Translations under genes and position numbers: made by a program
Part shown: positions 15,914-25,014 of the stretch, piece by piece
Layout: each line of letters begins with the position of its first letter
Position numbering within the stretch: the first letter of the stretch is position 1
NCBI GenBank assembly: GCA_015067025.1
Contig: SVNC01000004.1
Location: 84,387 to 148,386 of the forward strand
Direction: 5' to 3'
Length of the DNA stretch: 64,000 nucleotides
DNA from: Oscillospiraceae bacterium
GTDB lineage: Bacteria; Bacillota; Clostridia; Oscillospirales; Ruminococcaceae
The notes under the pieces: generated by a model
What the model was told of the DNA's origin: nothing
Seen by the model: the letters and a program-made list of their open reading frames with translations, nothing else
The model's database searches: none

Positions 15914-16454
15914 TGAATTGTTGTTTATCGCTCCGCTGGGTTATTGTAGCCCCAAACAGTCCGAAGGACTGTAACGCCCTTTAGGGCAATATCCCACCTG
16001 ACCCCCTTTCCCCTGAGGAAATATATTTCGGCAAAAAGATTTTGCCGAAATTGTCGCAGTTCTGCGAACTGCTGGGGCTGGGAGCAGTCCGATAGAACTG
16101 CGTGACTTTATGAAAATGCAATTTTCATAAAGTTTAGGCTACCGCCCCTGTAGCAGTCCAACGGACTGCGACGGTCTTTAGACCAATGACCTCTGTTTGG
16201 GGCTACGCCCCAGCAGTCCAAGGGACTGCGACGCCCTTTAGGGCAATAAACCACCGTTTATATTGGCGTTTGTGGGCAATTTACCACCTTGTTTTAATTA
16301 TAATCATTTCCGTAGGGGCGACTATTAGTCGCCCGTATACAACCAACCGCCGAAGGAAGCAGTCCGTAGGACTGCGGCGGTTTTTAAAATCTTTGATTTT
16401 AAAAACAATGGGAAACTTGGATTGAGCACCACGCGTTCAAACAACAATTTATCG
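15914..16454. mobile_element. MITE-like modular element, copy 2
   Basis: About 540 bp of non-coding DNA with the same ends as copy 1: GAATTGTTGTTTATCGCTCC ... ATTGTAGCCCC on the left (from 15915) and AAACAACAATTTATCG on the right (to 16454). A block at 16207-16358 is nearly identical to 11045-11196 in copy 1 and in the same direction, while 15999-16073 is the reverse complement of 11195-11275. Further palindromes include TTTATGAAAA/TTTTCATAAA (16108-16132). There is no coding capacity of its own. Confidence 0.75.
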
Positions 16455-16514
16455 GGATGTTTTTCGCCACAAAAAACGGGCTTCTATGCGACGCCCGTTT
16501 GGTGTAATATAAAA

Positions 16515-16718
16515 TTATCTGAACAAAGTACATTCTCCGCTTTTGCGGTAATACTCTATCCTTTCCTCTATCGCCTGCCTTGTGGTCTTATAGAACTTTG
16601 CCAGACAGTCGATGCATAAAAATTCGTCTGCGTTACGGGTGACAAGCTTTCTGTAGATGGCTATATCATCACCGCCGAGCTTTGCACCGCACTCGTAACA
16701 GGTACTGTAATTTGACAT
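16515..16718 (-). CDS. Small zinc-ribbon protein, function unknown
   Basis: A 67-residue protein beginning MSNYSTCYECGAKLGG and containing CIDCLAKFY, so two CxxC pairs that could hold a zinc ion. The start at 16716-16718 shares one base with the stop codon of the alpha-galactosidase, a TGATG junction, which suggests translational coupling. I do not recognise a named family with certainty. The body (residues 35-60) is charged and helical. It could be a nucleic-acid or protein-binding accessory factor. Confidence 0.7.
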   Translation of the reverse strand: MSNYSTCYECGAKLGGDDIAIYRKLVTRNADEFLCIDCLAKFYKTTRQAIEERIEYYRKSGECTLFR

Positions 16719-17911
16719 CAGAGCTTTACTACCTTTGCTCTCAGTACGAGACAGTCGTGGGGAGCGATCGTCGTTACAAAACGCTCTGAGCATCTGCCGA
16801 TGTCCTTATGCTCCCAGCAGTCATATACTTCTAATCCTCTGCCTGCGGCAGTGGTTAAACCGATATCCCAGAGCTGTAAGGACATTTCTGCATTAACGTC
16901 GCTGAAGTTGAACATACCGATAGCAAAATCACCGTTTGATAAAGGCTTTACAAGAGAAAATACGTTTTCAGGGTTATTCCACTGGCTGATGCGATAAGGT
17001 GCTCTACATTCAATATCCTGATTTAACGCAATTACGTCCTTATTTGTAAGTATTTCCTTTGTCTTTGCGGTCATGTTGCGAACGTCGCAACCGATCATAA
17101 GGGGGCTGTTCATCATTGCCCAGAGAGAGAAGTGAGTCTTATATTCCACGTCTGTGCAACCGCCTATACCCTTGCCGTCCTTATTTGCAAACTGGTCGTC
17201 GCTGCCACCGTTTATAAATTCGTTGTTTGAGCCACCGTGCATACCTACGACCAGCATATCTATATCGTTGTGGCAGAAGGGTGCACTATAACACTGATTG
17301 CCCATCTGAGAAAGAGCAAGTCTCTTTATACATTCCCAGTTATCCTGAATATCACCTGTAGAACGGAACATATGCGCTCCCGATTCTCTTATCCAGCGAT
17401 AAACGTTATCGTTGCCCCAGTTACAAGCGGAGAAGAGGATATCTCTACCGCAGTTGCGAAGAGCTGTGCTCATTCTCTTATAAAGGATTTCACCCGGGAT
17501 ATGGTCGGGCTTATAGCAATAGTCATATTTCAGGTAGTCAACACCCCAGCTTGCAAAAGTTTCAGCATCCTGGAATTCGTGCTCAAAGCTACCGGGATGA
17601 CCGGCACAGGTATGAGTACCCGCACAGGAATATATACCGAATTTGAGTCCCTTGCTATGTACGTAATCAGCTACCGCCTTTATTCCGTTCGGAAATTTAT
17701 AGCGGTCGGGTACAAGCTCGCCCTTTTCATTTCTCTGCTTTTCGCTCCAGCAGTCGTCAATTACGATATACTCATAGCCTGCGTCCTTAAGACCGTTTTC
17801 CACAAAAGCGTCTGCCGCCTGCTTAATTAACTCCTCATTTATTTCCCAGGTAAAGGTATTCCAGGAGTTCCAGCCAAGAGGGGGTAACATACCGATGTTT
17901 TTTACTTTCAT
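16718..17911 (-). CDS. Alpha-galactosidase, glycoside hydrolase family 27
   Basis: A 397-residue GH27 enzyme that releases alpha-galactose from galacto-oligosaccharides or galactomannan side chains. It opens with PPLGWNSWNTF and YIVIDDCW, typical of the (beta/alpha)8 barrel. The nucleophile is the Asp in YLKYDYCY (about residue 131); the acid/base Asp is in FRSTGDIQDNW (about 187). NSPLMIGCDVR follows. The C-terminal beta domain starts near 310. No signal peptide is visible, so the enzyme is probably cytoplasmic and works on imported sugars. It starts 44 bp after the decarboxylase gene. A galactomannan theme would match the GH26-like lipoprotein at 19474-21123. Confidence 0.93.
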   Translation of the reverse strand: MKVKNIGMLPPLGWNSWNTFTWEINEELIKQAADAFVENGLKDAGYEYIVIDDCWSEKQRNEKGELVPDRYKFPNGIKAVADYVHSKGLKFGIYSCAGTHTCAGHPGSFEHEFQDAETFASWGVDYLKYDYCYKPDHIPGEILYKRMSTALRNCGRDILFSACNWGNDNVYRWIRESGAHMFRSTGDIQDNWECIKRLALSQMGNQCYSAPFCHNDIDMLVVGMHGGSNNEFINGGSDDQFANKDGKGIGGCTDVEYKTHFSLWAMMNSPLMIGCDVRNMTAKTKEILTNKDVIALNQDIECRAPYRISQWNNPENVFSLVKPLSNGDFAIGMFNFSDVNAEMSLQLWDIGLTTAAGRGLEVYDCWEHKDIGRCSERFVTTIAPHDCLVLRAKVVKL

Positions 17912-17955
17912 TTTATAAAATTTCCTTTCTGATGACTTTTTTAGTTTTATTTTGA

Positions 17956-19305
17956 TTAATATATATTACGGAGTCCCACCGTAGTTTCTATTTTTGTAAC
18001 GCCTGACTGAAGGAGGACGTCTATAGCCTCTCTCGTAATCACTTCGCCCGGCATTAAAAGGGGTATTCCGGGAGGGCAGGGTGCAATAACGCCGCCGCAA
18101 ATTTTTCCTTCCGCTTCCTCTAAATTCATTGTCTGCTTCATCTTATTATAAGCGATAGCGGGAGCTGACGCGGATGTGGTCTTTATCATAACGGGAGGCT
18201 TTGGCAATTTAAAAAGTGCCGTTCTTTGCATTACACCTTCAGTAAATATCATATAAAGCGTTTCAAAATCCTGATCTGACGTATGCCAGCCCAGTAACAG
18301 AACACATCTATAATCATCCGCATACTCGCACGTAACACCGAACTGGTCAAGCTCGTAAGCAAATCTCTGACCCGTTGTAAACATTGCACGGCAATCAAAG
18401 GTGATACGCATATCGTCGCTTTCTGATAAAACGTAACCCGATGCCTGAATATGTCTTTTAAGCTCCTTTATCCTTACTGCAAGATCCTTTATGTGATCAG
18501 GGTTTTCGCTTACCGTCGCATTGAAGCGGTCAAGGCTGTCAAGAATAAGATAGCTGGGACTTGATGAGCCGAAAAGTGACATCGTCTCCTTTGCATTGTC
18601 GCAAAAACGCTTGTTTCCGATATGAAGATATGCGCCGCCCGTCAGTACAGGCAGGGTCTTATGAGCCGAATCAGCACACATATCAGCTCCAAGAGAAATG
18701 GGGTGTCTGTCAGTTTCGGTAAACTTCAGGTATGCACCGTGGGCGTTATCCACAAGTAGCGGTATATCGTGCTTTTTGCAAACCTCGGATATTGCTCTAA
18801 TATCGCTCATACCGCCGTAATAGTCGATGGAATTTATAAATACCGCAAGGGTGCGTTCGGTTATCTTGTTTTCAATATCAGCGGGAGATAAAACACAGCT
18901 CATATATTCCTTAGGATATACCCAGGAGGGAGTAAGTCCCAACAGTATGCAGGTATTTATAAAGCTACGGTGAGAATATCTGCCTGCTATAACGTGATCT
19001 CTGCCTTTGCCCTTTGCCTTTGCAAGTGCAAGCATCGTCTGGATGGCAAGGGTACTGCCGCCGCAGGAATATAAGGTCTGCTCCGTGCCGTAAATACGGG
19101 ATGCTATACGCTCACTCTGTCCGATTATTCCTCTGTTATCTGCAAAGGGGTCTGCATCATAAAGGCTGTCTGCACCCTCTATCTCGGTTATATCGAGAGG
19201 ATTTTCATAACCCTTATGACCCGGCATATAACATCTCACCTTACAGTCCTGTTTATTCTTTATAAGAAAGTCGTGTATGGGAGTAAGACTGATATTTTCT
19301 TCCAT
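17956..19305 (-). CDS. Orn/Lys/Arg decarboxylase family PLP enzyme
   Basis: A fold-type I PLP decarboxylase of 449 residues, the short form found in Gram-positives (SpeA/Cad/YaaO-like). Motifs are CRYMPGHKG, DSLYDADPF, GIIGQSERIASRIYG, SCGGSTLAIQ, VDNAHGAYL and ADSAHKTLPVLTGGAYLH, whose lysine forms the PLP aldimine. The C-terminal CPPGIPLLMPGE is diagnostic. Because aguA and aguB are nearby, arginine decarboxylation to agmatine is the most plausible reaction, but lysine or ornithine cannot be excluded. Start ATG 19303-19305 follows AGAAAGGAGAA. The promoter is at 19347-19375, divergent from the GH26 gene. Confidence 0.92.
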   Translation of the reverse strand: MEENISLTPIHDFLIKNKQDCKVRCYMPGHKGYENPLDITEIEGADSLYDADPFADNRGIIGQSERIASRIYGTEQTLYSCGGSTLAIQTMLALAKAKGKGRDHVIAGRYSHRSFINTCILLGLTPSWVYPKEYMSCVLSPADIENKITERTLAVFINSIDYYGGMSDIRAISEVCKKHDIPLLVDNAHGAYLKFTETDRHPISLGADMCADSAHKTLPVLTGGAYLHIGNKRFCDNAKETMSLFGSSSPSYLILDSLDRFNATVSENPDHIKDLAVRIKELKRHIQASGYVLSESDDMRITFDCRAMFTTGQRFAYELDQFGVTCEYADDYRCVLLLGWHTSDQDFETLYMIFTEGVMQRTALFKLPKPPVMIKTTSASAPAIAYNKMKQTMNLEEAEGKICGGVIAPCPPGIPLLMPGEVITREAIDVLLQSGVTKIETTVGLRNIY

Positions 19306-19346
19306 AATTTCTCCTTTCTGAATTGTCTTTAATCTTTTATTAAATA

Positions 19347-19375
19347 ATTTTAGCATAAATTAATAAATTTTTCAA
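19347..19375 (-). promoter_or_regulatory. Sigma-A promoter for the decarboxylase gene
   Basis: Minus-strand TTGAAA (19370-19375) and TAAAAT (19347-19352) with a 17-base spacer. It lies back to back with the GH26 promoter at 19405-19433, so a regulator binding between them could affect both. Confidence 0.75.
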
Positions 19376-19404
19376 TTTTTATTTGATTATTTTTTAAAAA
19401 ATTA

Positions 19405-19433
19405 TTGAATTATCCCGAGATTTTTTATATAAT
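19405..19433 (+). promoter_or_regulatory. Sigma-A promoter for the GH26 lipoprotein gene
   Basis: TTGAAT (19405-19410) and TATAAT (19428-19433), spacer 17. Because transcription should begin near 19440, the upstream in-frame ATG at 19405 cannot be the start codon, which supports the TTG start at 19474. Confidence 0.8.
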
Positions 19434-19473
19434 TAATTATAGTATGAAAAATCAAGGCTCAGGAGGAGTACCA

Positions 19474-21123
19474 TTGCATAAAAAAAATAAAGTCGGAGTG
19501 CTCGCTCTGGCTATTGCAACGGCATTTGTTGTCGGTTGCAGTGAAATAGATTATACAGCAAGCGGTAATGATGACAGCCTGCCTCTCCCCTCTTTCACAG
19601 ATAAGAATTCTGAAAGTAAGGAAGAAGCACCACCTGCCAACATAACCACCGAAATGCTTTTAAACAGATATACAATAAATTTAACCGACTATAAATCTTC
19701 AGTAGAAATGGAAAGTCTGCTTTCAGAAGATGAAAAGCCCCTTACCGATATCGAGCTTTTCAGCGGAACGGGATATATAAGCCTTAACGCTTATCAGAGT
19801 ATAGAGCTTACAGTAAATGTCCCTGCCAGTCAGCATTACGACTTTACTCTGTACGCCTGCGGAAACGGCGGTACAGTTACCCTTATATCAGGCGGTAAAA
19901 AGCTTATAGACAGCGAAAGCGGAAAATATAAGCGTATAGACGGACTGCTTCACGGTGCGTATAAAGTCCATCAGGGAAAATTATTTACCGAATACAGAGT
20001 TTCTCCTATATATCTTGAAAAGGGAGAAAACAAGATAACGCTCCAGACGGTAAACGGCTCAGCATTTTTAGACAAGCTGATAATTACCGACGCTGATATT
20101 AAAAGCGAAAGGTATGAAAAAGCAGGTACGTCCATAGCAGGCGATGAGATAAACTACGGCAGACTGCAGACAATGAGCTATTTAAAGTCCATTTACGGAA
20201 AACAGACCTTAACTGCTCAGTACTGCACACCGAACACCAATGCAGAAATTGACGTAATCTACCGTAACACAGGCAGATATCCTGCAATTCGCTGCGGTGA
20301 CCTTATGTACTACACAAAGGCAGGAGCTTCACTGCTCAGCGGAAAGAACGAGAACATAGATACCGAGCTTGCGATAGAATGGGCAAAGCAGGGCGGTATG
20401 GTAATGTATAGCTGGTACTGGTACACGCCGATAGGCAAGACCTCGCTTTATGCGGTGGACTGCGAATTTGACGTAACAAAGACGATTACCGACAATGAAA
20501 AATACTACACTCTGTCGCAGGAGGAACTGAAAATGCTCCTTGATGACGGCAGTATAACAGAAGAATGTTACACCATCCTTTGCGATATGGACAGCATTGC
20601 AGGACAGCTTAAGCTTTTGTATAAGGAAGATATCCCCGTATTGTTCAAGCCTATGGCGGTGACCGACAATGCAATGTACTGGTGGGAAAAAGACGAAGAG
20701 GTATATAAGACCCTCTGGCAGATGATGCAGATACGCTTTGAAGAATATCACGAGCTGTCAAACCTTATATGGATATGCCCCGTTACAAAGGGCAGAATGT
20801 ATCCCGGTGACGACTACGTGGATATAATTGGTTGTGATATCTACAATAACAGCAACGTTTCAAACCTTCAGGGTATGATAAATGCTGACTCGCTTACTCT
20901 TAACACAAAGATGCTTGCCCTTACCGAGTGTTGCTTTACTCCCGACCCTGATATTCTGTACCGTGACAACGCTATGTGGTTATGGTCTGCTCCCTGGAGC
21001 GGTAAATACCTTATAAACTCTGACGGCTATATGACGGGAAATTATATTTCCGTTTCACAGATGAAGAAGATTTATAATCACGAGCTTACAATAGCAAGAG
21101 ACGAGCTTGCAATAGACGACTGA
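19474..21123 (+). CDS. GH26-like (mannanase fold) lipoprotein with N-terminal carbohydrate-binding-like domain; acid/base motif altered
   Basis: A 549-residue lipoprotein. TTG at 19474 is chosen because AGGAGGAG lies just upstream; the signal peptide ends in the lipobox VVGC. Residues about 60-200 look like a beta-sandwich carbohydrate-binding module (CBM35/6-like). A GH26 barrel follows: LTAQYCTPNT, WAKQGGMVMYSWYW, IPVLFKPM, YHELSNLIWI and YPGDDYVDIIGCDIY. The predicted nucleophile Glu is in LALTECCF. The usual acid/base motif RPLHEMNG-WFWW reads FKPMAVTDNAMYWW here, so the His-Glu pair is replaced by Ala-Val. The protein may thus be a mannan-binding or otherwise altered enzyme. An AI-2E transporter gene follows after 21 bp. 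Confidence 0.82.
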   Translation: MHKKNKVGVLALAIATAFVVGCSEIDYTASGNDDSLPLPSFTDKNSESKEEAPPANITTEMLLNRYTINLTDYKSSVEMESLLSEDEKPLTDIELFSGTGYISLNAYQSIELTVNVPASQHYDFTLYACGNGGTVTLISGGKKLIDSESGKYKRIDGLLHGAYKVHQGKLFTEYRVSPIYLEKGENKITLQTVNGSAFLDKLIITDADIKSERYEKAGTSIAGDEINYGRLQTMSYLKSIYGKQTLTAQYCTPNTNAEIDVIYRNTGRYPAIRCGDLMYYTKAGASLLSGKNENIDTELAIEWAKQGGMVMYSWYWYTPIGKTSLYAVDCEFDVTKTITDNEKYYTLSQEELKMLLDDGSITEECYTILCDMDSIAGQLKLLYKEDIPVLFKPMAVTDNAMYWWEKDEEVYKTLWQMMQIRFEEYHELSNLIWICPVTKGRMYPGDDYVDIIGCDIYNNSNVSNLQGMINADSLTLNTKMLALTECCFTPDPDILYRDNAMWLWSAPWSGKYLINSDGYMTGNYISVSQMKKIYNHELTIARDELAIDD

Positions 21124-21144
21124 CAATAAAAAGGAGCTGATAGC

Positions 21145-22524
21145 TTGAAATACCGCTGGCACAAAAAATACCTTTACTGGGGCGTTACCGCATTTTTGGT
21201 GATCGCCGCTTCGATAGTGTTCTTCTTAGGACTGTCACAGGTAGAACCTATACTGGAAAAGATCTTTTCCTTCCTCAGCATACTGACTCCCGTACTTTAC
21301 GGTTTCATTATAGCCTACGTACTGTCCCCTGTGGCGACCTTCTTTGAAAAGCCCTGCTTCAGAAGACTTTTCTACACCATTCAGGACAAGAAAAGAGAAC
21401 GCTTTATAGCAAAGAACCCGGGCAAGACACCGCCTGAAAAGACCTTCCCGGTAAGAAAGGTCGCAAGAGTACTGAGCGTTGTCGTAACAATGATTCTCGC
21501 TCTGCTGCTTCTTGGCGGTATGATATGGATATTACTCCCTCAGCTTATTGATACAGTTACTTCACTTGTAAACAATATGCCGACTTACGTAAAGCAGGTA
21601 AGTGAATGGGTATCAGGTCTTCTTGAAAACTACCCTGATATAAAGGCTTATGTACTGCAGTTTACAGGCGGCATTTCAGATATGCTGAACAACTGGCTTT
21701 CTACCGAGCTTTTACCGCAGATGAACAATATATGGGATCTCATCTCATCAAACGTAATGAACGTTATCAACGTTACGATAAACCTTCTGCTCGGTGTTGT
21801 TATCGCCGTATACTTCCTTAACAGCAAAGAGCTTTTTGCCGCTCAGGGTAAAAAGATAGCATATTGTCTTTTCAAAACAAAGCACGCAAATAATATCATA
21901 ACTACCGTAAGGGATATCCACAAATCCTTCGGTCAGTTTATCACAGGCAAGCTTATTGACAGCTTTATTATCGGTGCTCTTTATATAATCATAATGAGCA
22001 TACTCGGTATGCCCTATGCAACACTTGCAGGCGTTATCATGGGTATCACAAGTATCATCCCCTTCTTCGGGCCCTTTATCGGTGCAGTACCCTGCACACT
22101 CCTGATGCTCCTTGCAGATCCTATCCAGTGCCTGTGGTTCTTTATCCTTATGATAATTATTCAGCAGATAGACGGAAATATCTTAGCACCCAAGATCATC
22201 GGTGACTCAACGGGACTTTCAAGCTTCTGGGTAATCTTCGGTATGCTCCTGGGTCAGGGTATATTCGGTTTTGCAGGACTTATTATCGGTATTCCTTTAT
22301 TTGCAGTGGTATACTCCTTCACAAAGAGAAGAGTTGCAAGAGGCCTTGAAGAAAAAAATCTTCCCTCAGACTCCAACGACTATCGTGATATCCATCACAT
22401 TGACGATGAAACGGGCGAGCCCGTTATGTTTCCCCATCCGCCCTATATGAAAAAGGCAAAGGTAAGAGAAAAGAAATCCGTAAAAGTTTTTTTCAGAAGA
22501 AAAAAGAATAAGAACAAAAAATAA
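21145..22524 (+). CDS. AI-2E (TqsA/PerM) family transporter
   Basis: A 459-residue membrane protein of the AI-2E transporter/permease family, with about eight transmembrane segments. The N-terminus has two (near residues 12-32 and 40-62), a third near 115-140, a long amphipathic part, and a C-terminal block of five from about 225. Family motifs include DSFIIGALYIIIMSILGMPYATLAGVI and FFGPFIGAVP, then QQIDGNILAPKIIGDSTGLSSFWV. The tail is basic (lysine-rich) and cytoplasmic. TTG at 21145 is the start, with AAAAAGGAG upstream. Family members export quorum signals or ions; the substrate is unknown here. Confidence 0.9.
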   Translation: MKYRWHKKYLYWGVTAFLVIAASIVFFLGLSQVEPILEKIFSFLSILTPVLYGFIIAYVLSPVATFFEKPCFRRLFYTIQDKKRERFIAKNPGKTPPEKTFPVRKVARVLSVVVTMILALLLLGGMIWILLPQLIDTVTSLVNNMPTYVKQVSEWVSGLLENYPDIKAYVLQFTGGISDMLNNWLSTELLPQMNNIWDLISSNVMNVINVTINLLLGVVIAVYFLNSKELFAAQGKKIAYCLFKTKHANNIITTVRDIHKSFGQFITGKLIDSFIIGALYIIIMSILGMPYATLAGVIMGITSIIPFFGPFIGAVPCTLLMLLADPIQCLWFFILMIIIQQIDGNILAPKIIGDSTGLSSFWVIFGMLLGQGIFGFAGLIIGIPLFAVVYSFTKRRVARGLEEKNLPSDSNDYRDIHHIDDETGEPVMFPHPPYMKKAKVREKKSVKVFFRRKKNKNKK

Positions 22525-22559
22525 ACCCGCAAAGCCCCTTGATTACACGAGGTAGAATT

Positions 22560-24080
22560 ATGACGAAATACGTAGTGACCCCTGAACAGATGAAAAGAGC
22601 AGAACAAAACTGCGAGCTTAACGATATCTCCCTTGCTACCCTTATGGAGAATGCAGGTAAAGCCATTGCCCAAAGCACTATGGAGCTTATCACTTCTCCC
22701 GAAGAAGCAAAGGTGGTTATACTATGTGGTGGCGGCAACAACGGCGGCGACGGATACGTGGTCGCAAAAGAGCTATCAAAACAGGGCGTTAAAGTAGATG
22801 CAGTATGTCTTGCCGAACCCTCTACCGAGCTTTGCCGTGACGTTTTTGACAGATGCAAAGCTCACGTCAGCGGTACTTTATTAACTACAGCTGACGAGTC
22901 GGACGTTATCCGACACCGCATAGACAGTGCCGACGTAATAGTTGACTGTATCTTTGGCACAGGCTTTCACGGCGAGATCGAGGACGAAAACATAATCGAC
23001 CTTATATCTGCAAGTAATGACTCAAAGGCTATCCGTTTTTCTGCAGATATTCCATCGGGCTGTAACGCAAAGACAGGCGAAGCGGCAAAGACCTGCTTCA
23101 AGGCAGACTACACTCTTGCTTTAGGCGCTTTAAAAAGCGGTCATATACATATCCCCTGCAGTGAATATTCAGGCGAGCTTATATTACTCGATATCGGCAT
23201 ACCTGATTTTTGCTATGAGGAATATAAGGCGATAATTACCGATGACGACGTTTTTACTAAGCTCCCCAAAAGACAGAGAATAAGCAACAAGGGCGATTAC
23301 GGCAGACTGCTGAACATTGCAGGCAGCGAAAATTACGTAGGTGCGGCGTGGCTTTCCACAAATGCGGCACTGCGCACGGGTACAGGACTTGTGACCCTAT
23401 GCTCTGTAAAATCCGTTACCTCAGCAGTATCCATTACTCTGCACGAAAGTACCTATCTTCCTTTAACCGACAGCGGACAGATAAAAACCGAGCATATAAA
23501 CGATATCCTTTCTGCGGCAGAAAATGCAACGGCTGTACTTATCGGTTGCGGTACGGGTTGCAATGAGGATATTGCAAAAATTACTCTTTCGCTGATAAAA
23601 TATGCCGGATGTCCCGTAATTATTGACGCAGATGGTCTAAATTCAATAGCTCCGCATATAAATGAGATAAAGGACAACAACGGAATGGTGGTTCTTACAC
23701 CTCATTTAAAGGAATTTTCAAGATTATCAGGCTGTGATATGGGTTATATTCTTAAGAATAAGCTTTCAGCGGCAAGGATTTTTGCCAAGGAATATAACGT
23801 TCATCTGCTGTTAAAGGATGCCTATTCTGTATACGCTGATCCCAAGGGTTTTGTGGCAGTCAATATGAGCGGCAACGACGCTCTTGCAAAGGCAGGTAGC
23901 GGTGATACTCTTGCAGGCACGATTGCAGGACTCTTAGCAGGCGGTATGGAAATAAACGACGCCGCTATGGCAGGTGCGTATCTTCTTGGCAGAGCGGCAG
24001 AGGAAATATCTCTCACCCGTGACACAAGAGGTATTCTCCCCTCAGAGCTTCCCTCTTACTACGGCTATATAACGTTATAA
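22560..24080 (+). CDS. nnrD: Bifunctional NAD(P)H-hydrate epimerase / ADP-dependent NAD(P)H-hydrate dehydratase
   Basis: A metabolite-repair enzyme of 506 residues that rescues hydrated NAD(P)H. The N-terminal YjeF_N epimerase domain (about 1-210) holds MENAGKAIAQ, LCGGGNNGGDGYVVA and VDCIFGTGFHGE. The C-terminal ribokinase-like dehydratase (about 235-500) holds NKGDYGRLLNIAGS, GCGTGCN, LTPHLKEFSRLSG and the catalytic NDALAKAGSGDTLAGTIAGLL. The start ATG 22560 follows CACGAGGTAG. It lies 35 bp after the AI-2E gene and ends just before a clear terminator. Confidence 0.94.
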   Translation: MTKYVVTPEQMKRAEQNCELNDISLATLMENAGKAIAQSTMELITSPEEAKVVILCGGGNNGGDGYVVAKELSKQGVKVDAVCLAEPSTELCRDVFDRCKAHVSGTLLTTADESDVIRHRIDSADVIVDCIFGTGFHGEIEDENIIDLISASNDSKAIRFSADIPSGCNAKTGEAAKTCFKADYTLALGALKSGHIHIPCSEYSGELILLDIGIPDFCYEEYKAIITDDDVFTKLPKRQRISNKGDYGRLLNIAGSENYVGAAWLSTNAALRTGTGLVTLCSVKSVTSAVSITLHESTYLPLTDSGQIKTEHINDILSAAENATAVLIGCGTGCNEDIAKITLSLIKYAGCPVIIDADGLNSIAPHINEIKDNNGMVVLTPHLKEFSRLSGCDMGYILKNKLSAARIFAKEYNVHLLLKDAYSVYADPKGFVAVNMSGNDALAKAGSGDTLAGTIAGLLAGGMEINDAAMAGAYLLGRAAEEISLTRDTRGILPSELPSYYGYITL

Positions 24081-24084
24081 ACGG

Positions 24085-24123
24085 AAAGTTGTCCTTAAGT
24101 ATTACGAAAGGACAACTTTTTTT
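24085..24123 (+). terminator. Terminator after the Nnr gene
   Basis: Arms AAAGTTGTCCTT (24085-24096) and AAGGACAACTTT (24108-24119) followed by a T-run. The ATG of the next lipoprotein lies at 24124, immediately behind the T-run, so the hairpin also sits in the leader of that gene and could act as an attenuator. Confidence 0.85.
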
Positions 24124-24636
24124 ATGAAAGGAAAAAAGATTATTGCTGCGGCAGGAGTATCGGCTATGCTTGCCCTTACTTCCTGCAAGGAAAATATGAT
24201 AATGTCCCCTCCCGATCTTTCAGGAAACATCGAAATGAAAGGAACTGTATCCTGCGGTACATTAAAGGCAGAGGCAGAAATAAAGCGGACTGACGGAACC
24301 TGGACCATACTTTACACCGCCCCCGACAGCCTTTGCGGTATGGAGATAGTTACCGACGGTACGGAGTGCAAGGTAACCCACAGCGGTATCGCCTTTGATT
24401 ATAAGAATGAAGACGTACCCTTTATCACCGCAGTAGATTACATAACCGCAAGCATTGACAGTACGAAGGATGCCGCAAATATATCTCTGTCACAAAACGG
24501 AAACGGAACCACCCTTTCAGGCTCAGTCTTATCAAGCGGTTTTCAGATAGTACTTGACAAGGAACAGAATATTGTATCCTTGTCTGCAGGCGATTATAAA
24601 TTCACGGCGGTAAAAAATGATAAAGAGGAAAGCTAA
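24124..24636 (+). CDS. Small lipoprotein of unknown function
   Basis: A 170-residue protein with a lysine-rich start, a hydrophobic stretch and the lipobox LTSC (Cys at about residue 21), so it should be lipid-anchored outside the cell. The mature part is rich in beta-forming residues (GNIEMKGTVSCGTLKAEAEI, LSGSVLSSGFQIVL) and resembles LolA/LppX-like or copper-amine-oxidase-like beta proteins only in a general way. I do not recognise a family. It overlaps the start of the downstream membrane protein gene by 20 bases, so the two are likely coupled. GAAAGG upstream is shared with the terminator hairpin. Confidence 0.7.
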   Translation: MKGKKIIAAAGVSAMLALTSCKENMIMSPPDLSGNIEMKGTVSCGTLKAEAEIKRTDGTWTILYTAPDSLCGMEIVTDGTECKVTHSGIAFDYKNEDVPFITAVDYITASIDSTKDAANISLSQNGNGTTLSGSVLSSGFQIVLDKEQNIVSLSAGDYKFTAVKNDKEES

Positions 24637-25012
24637 GTATCCCGTTTTAAGAAAACTGAAGCCCTTTATAAAGGGTACTGTGGCAGGATTTATCGTAACC
24701 CTTTTGATGACGCTCCTTTTTTCCTTTGTCATATGTGCTTTAAGTGTAGATGAAAGTATGTATGCTATCATTGCTCTGATTGCAACGGGAGTCGGTTGCT
24801 ATGTGGACGGTATACTGATAGGCGGCGGCAAAGGCAGAAACGGATTTTTCTGGGGTGCAGTCGGCGGAATCATATTCTTTATAATATACGCCGCAGGAGC
24901 TGTAATTATCGGGAATACTGACGGCAGTCAGCTTATAGCAAAGCTTCTTTGCTGTGTTATCTGTTCTATGGCAGGGGGAATAACAGGGGTCAATATTGAG
25001 CTTAATAATTAG
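24617..25012 (+). CDS. TIGR04086-like four-helix membrane protein
   Basis: A 131-residue membrane protein with four predicted transmembrane helices (about residues 16-40, 46-64, 75-95 and 103-125). The pattern KGTVAGFIVTLLMTLLFS ... VDGILIGGGKGRNGFFWGAVGGI resembles the TIGR04086/DUF3792 family, common in Clostridia and of unknown function. The start ATG 24617 lies inside the preceding lipoprotein gene, in another frame. It ends at 25012, just before a copy of the dispersed two-hairpin repeat. Confidence 0.75.
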   Translation: MIKRKAKYPVLRKLKPFIKGTVAGFIVTLLMTLLFSFVICALSVDESMYAIIALIATGVGCYVDGILIGGGKGRNGFFWGAVGGIIFFIIYAAGAVIIGNTDGSQLIAKLLCCVICSMAGGITGVNIELNN

Positions 25013-25014
25013 CG

